Shown: positions 5,169 through 7,080 of the stretch, one piece after another
Layout: each line of letters starts with the position of its first letter
How positions within the stretch are numbered: the first letter of the stretch is position 1
Source of the DNA: Victivallales bacterium
GTDB lineage: Bacteria; Verrucomicrobiota; Lentisphaeria; Victivallales; SZUA-371
Assembly (NCBI GenBank): GCA_028691155.1
Contig: JAQUZV010000118.1
Coordinates: 1 to 7,080 of the forward strand
Direction of reading: 5' to 3'
DNA: 7,080 bases
Made by a program: the position numbers and the translations under genes
The notes under the pieces: model-generated
What the model was told of the DNA's origin: nothing
The model's input: only the letters and a program-made list of their open reading frames with translations
Databases searched by the model: none

Positions 5169-7080
5169 TGGATTTCGGCCGGATAATTTTTCTCTGGGCG
5201 CTGCCGGCAGTGATCCTGCCACTGTTGTTGCATCTCTTTTTCCGGCGGCGGCAACAGCGCGTCAAATTTTCCACCTTGCTGTTTTTTGTCCGGCGTGAAC
5301 GTTATTTCGCCTATCGCCGTCGTCTGTTGGAGGTGGTGTTGCTGGCACTGCGACTGCTGGCAATTTTGCTGTTGGTGTTGGCGCTGACCCGGATCTTCGT
5401 CAAAAAGTTTACCTTTCGGACCGGGGCGCAAACCGCCGCGGTGCTGGTGCTGGATGATTCCATGTCGATGCAGCGTCCATTGGCGGCGGGAGGTTCCGCC
5501 TATGATTTTGCCGTGGACAAAGCGGATGAAATCCTCAATTCTCTAACGGCCGACGACAGCGCGGCGCTGGTACTGATATCCGGTCGTCCCGGGGTCGGCT
5601 TGACCCGGGATAAGGATGCGGTCCGGCATCGTTTGCGGCAGGTCGGGGTAACCGGAGCGCGAGGATCTCTGGCGGCGGCATTTGCCGTTGCGGCGGAACA
5701 ATTGCGGCAGACGGCGGGGAGCAATCGCGAAATCTATATTTTGTCCGATTTCCAGCGTACCGTCGTTCCGGCGCAACGGTTGGCGGTGGAGGCCGCCGTG
5801 CCGCATGGTCGGGTCTTCTGTCTGCCGTTGCGGGAGAAAACCGGGAACCTGGCCGTAACCCTGGAGAAGATGGAGACCGCGACTGGAATTGTCGGACAAA
5901 ACATCGCGATTCCCTGTCGGGTTGTCAATTACGGTTGTAACGCCGCCGATGTACCGGTGGAACTGGTTATTGACGGCAACCGGGAGCAACGGATCGATGT
6001 AACGGTGCCGGCGGGGGGATCGACCGCGCTGACGCTGACCTGGACCCCGCCGCGTGGTGGCCGGTTTACCGGAATGGTACGGATTGCCGATGGCGTGATG
6101 CCTTTCGACGATGCGGCTTTTTTGATTTTAAACGTCACCGGCAACCGAAAAATAGTGCTGCTTTCCGATGCCGGAAGTCATGATCCCGATCCATTTTATT
6201 ATTTAAGGTATGCCGTCGACCCGGATCGCCGCCGTCATCCTTACGGTTTTGCCGCCGTCACGCTGTCGCCCGGACAACTGACGGCGGCAGCGCTGCGCGA
6301 CGCCGATTGGCTCTGGTGGAGCGGCGATGCCGGTTTGCCGGCGACGGCCGTGACGATGATCGAAGCTTTTCTTGCCCATGGCGGCGTTCTGTTGACTTCA
6401 CCGCGCACGGCCGCCGCCCGTCTTGACCGTTATGCCGGAAATAAAGCGGCCATGCCCTGGTTTGTTGCGCCTTATGGTTCGGAACCGCAGGCGAGGCAAC
6501 GCCGCCGGGAAGGAATCCATTTTCTGCCGCCGCTGGATGGATTCAACATGCAATTGCAGCTGGAACGGCTCCGCTGGCGGCGGCTGATGCCGTTGACGGT
6601 GCCGGCGGGGGGGCGGATAGTGGCCACCGTTGATAACATTCCGGCGGTGGTGGAGCAGCCGGTAGGCGCCGGGCGGCGGCTGGCGCTGGGCTTCGATCTG
6701 AGGCGGGAGTTCAGTAACTGGCCGGAACTCAAATCATTTCCGATCATGATGACGGCACTGCTGCGTTATGCCGGCGACCGGCGGGAACGAACTACCACCT
6801 GCCTTTGCGGTGGAGAAATAGAACTTACCGGAACCGGCATTCAGGTTCGGAACCGTCTGGGGACAACGGAAGCGATTCCCGGCGTCAATGGCCGCGGCAT
6901 CTACACCGATACCTGGGTGCCGGGACCGGTTTTCTTTTCCGGCAGCAATATTGCGGCGGCGGTTTGCCGTCCCGATCCGGTGGAAAGCGATCCGGCCGTG
7001 GTGGATGAGGCCGCGATTCGGAACTGTTTCCGCGGCAAGGTGGCATTGCTGGTTCCCGGCGGGGGCATTACGGCACAGGT
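5168..7080 (+). CDS. BatA-like membrane VWA protein with GATase-like domain, 3'-truncated
   Basis: I translated this frame by hand: it is open from the ATG at 5168 to the window edge (637 codons, no stop). Residues 3-24 and about 53-75 are membrane helices of the BatA N-terminal type, with LHLFFRRRQ and RVKFSTLLFF between them. The VWA domain runs about 88-222 with DDSMSM (96-101) and ILSDFQR (191-197). Residues about 228-323 resemble a CARDB-type beta-sandwich. Residues about 326-535 look like a GATase-like alpha/beta domain (KIVLLSD, WLWWSGDAG, FLAHGGVLLTSP, LALGFDLR), probably non-catalytic. Near the end, WVPGPVFF and RPDPVESD match the last beta-domain of such proteins, which is normally followed by a C-terminal membrane helix, so probably only a short piece is missing. 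The protein should sit in the inner membrane with its large domains in the periplasm. It overlaps the DUF58 stop and is the likely envelope-side partner of the MoxR module. The usual metal-site Thr is not evident. Confidence 0.93.
   Translation, partial: MDFGRIIFLWALPAVILPLLLHLFFRRRQQRVKFSTLLFFVRRERYFAYRRRLLEVVLLALRLLAILLLVLALTRIFVKKFTFRTGAQTAAVLVLDDSMSMQRPLAAGGSAYDFAVDKADEILNSLTADDSAALVLISGRPGVGLTRDKDAVRHRLRQVGVTGARGSLAAAFAVAAEQLRQTAGSNREIYILSDFQRTVVPAQRLAVEAAVPHGRVFCLPLREKTGNLAVTLEKMETATGIVGQNIAIPCRVVNYGCNAADVPVELVIDGNREQRIDVTVPAGGSTALTLTWTPPRGGRFTGMVRIADGVMPFDDAAFLILNVTGNRKIVLLSDAGSHDPDPFYYLRYAVDPDRRRHPYGFAAVTLSPGQLTAAALRDADWLWWSGDAGLPATAVTMIEAFLAHGGVLLTSPRTAAARLDRYAGNKAAMPWFVAPYGSEPQARQRRREGIHFLPPLDGFNMQLQLERLRWRRLMPLTVPAGGRIVATVDNIPAVVEQPVGAGRRLALGFDLRREFSNWPELKSFPIMMTALLRYAGDRRERTTTCLCGGEIELTGTGIQVRNRLGTTEAIPGVNGRGIYTDTWVPGPVFFSGSNIAAAVCRPDPVESDPAVVDEAAIRNCFRGKVALLVPGGGITAQ

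Noticed and set aside
4218..5222. Minus-strand open frame of 334 codons opposite the DUF58 gene
   Set aside because: The opposite strand encodes clear DUF58 motifs; the antisense product has no recognisable motif.

Overview
The window is a tightly packed stretch of five co-oriented (+ strand) protein genes, cut at both ends, with almost no non-coding DNA. The core is a MoxR-type AAA+ ATPase, a DUF58 protein with a von Willebrand factor A (VWA) fold, and a membrane-anchored BatA-like VWA protein. Upstream lie a large PA14/PKD/helical-repeat protein and a secreted protein with two DUF4159 domains. No RNA genes, mobile elements, CRISPR arrays or convincing terminators were seen.

Organism: MoxR, DUF58, BatA-like and DUF4159 genes typically cluster in the Planctomycetes-Verrucomicrobia-Lentisphaerae (PVC) group. 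The GC-rich coding DNA and clear Shine-Dalgarno sites (GAGGAG, GGGAGG) fit that. I favour a Lentisphaerota- or Verrucomicrobiota-like bacterium, but this is inference from gene content, not from a marker gene.

Layout: (1) 2-1669, 3' part of a PA14-PKD-helical repeat protein whose 5' end is outside the window. (2) 1671-3188, a secreted tandem-DUF4159 protein starting one base after the previous stop. (3) 3189-3253, a 65-bp A+T-rich spacer (25 of 65 bases G/C), the only real gap and the likeliest place for an internal promoter. (4) 3254-4261, the MoxR ATPase. (5) 4266-5168, the DUF58 protein. (6) 5168 to beyond 7080, a BatA-like protein with two N-terminal membrane helices, a VWA domain, a beta-sandwich and a GATase-like domain; its start overlaps the DUF58 stop (TGATG) and its frame is still open at the window edge.

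How they may work together: MoxR ATPases paired with VWA proteins are thought to act as chaperone-like modules that mature or remodel partner proteins or complexes. Here the ATPase and DUF58 protein should be cytoplasmic, the BatA-like protein sits in the inner membrane, and the DUF4159 and PA14/PKD proteins are predicted to be exported. Together they would make a trans-envelope system. No member has a substrate that can be read from the sequence, so the function of the whole is unknown.
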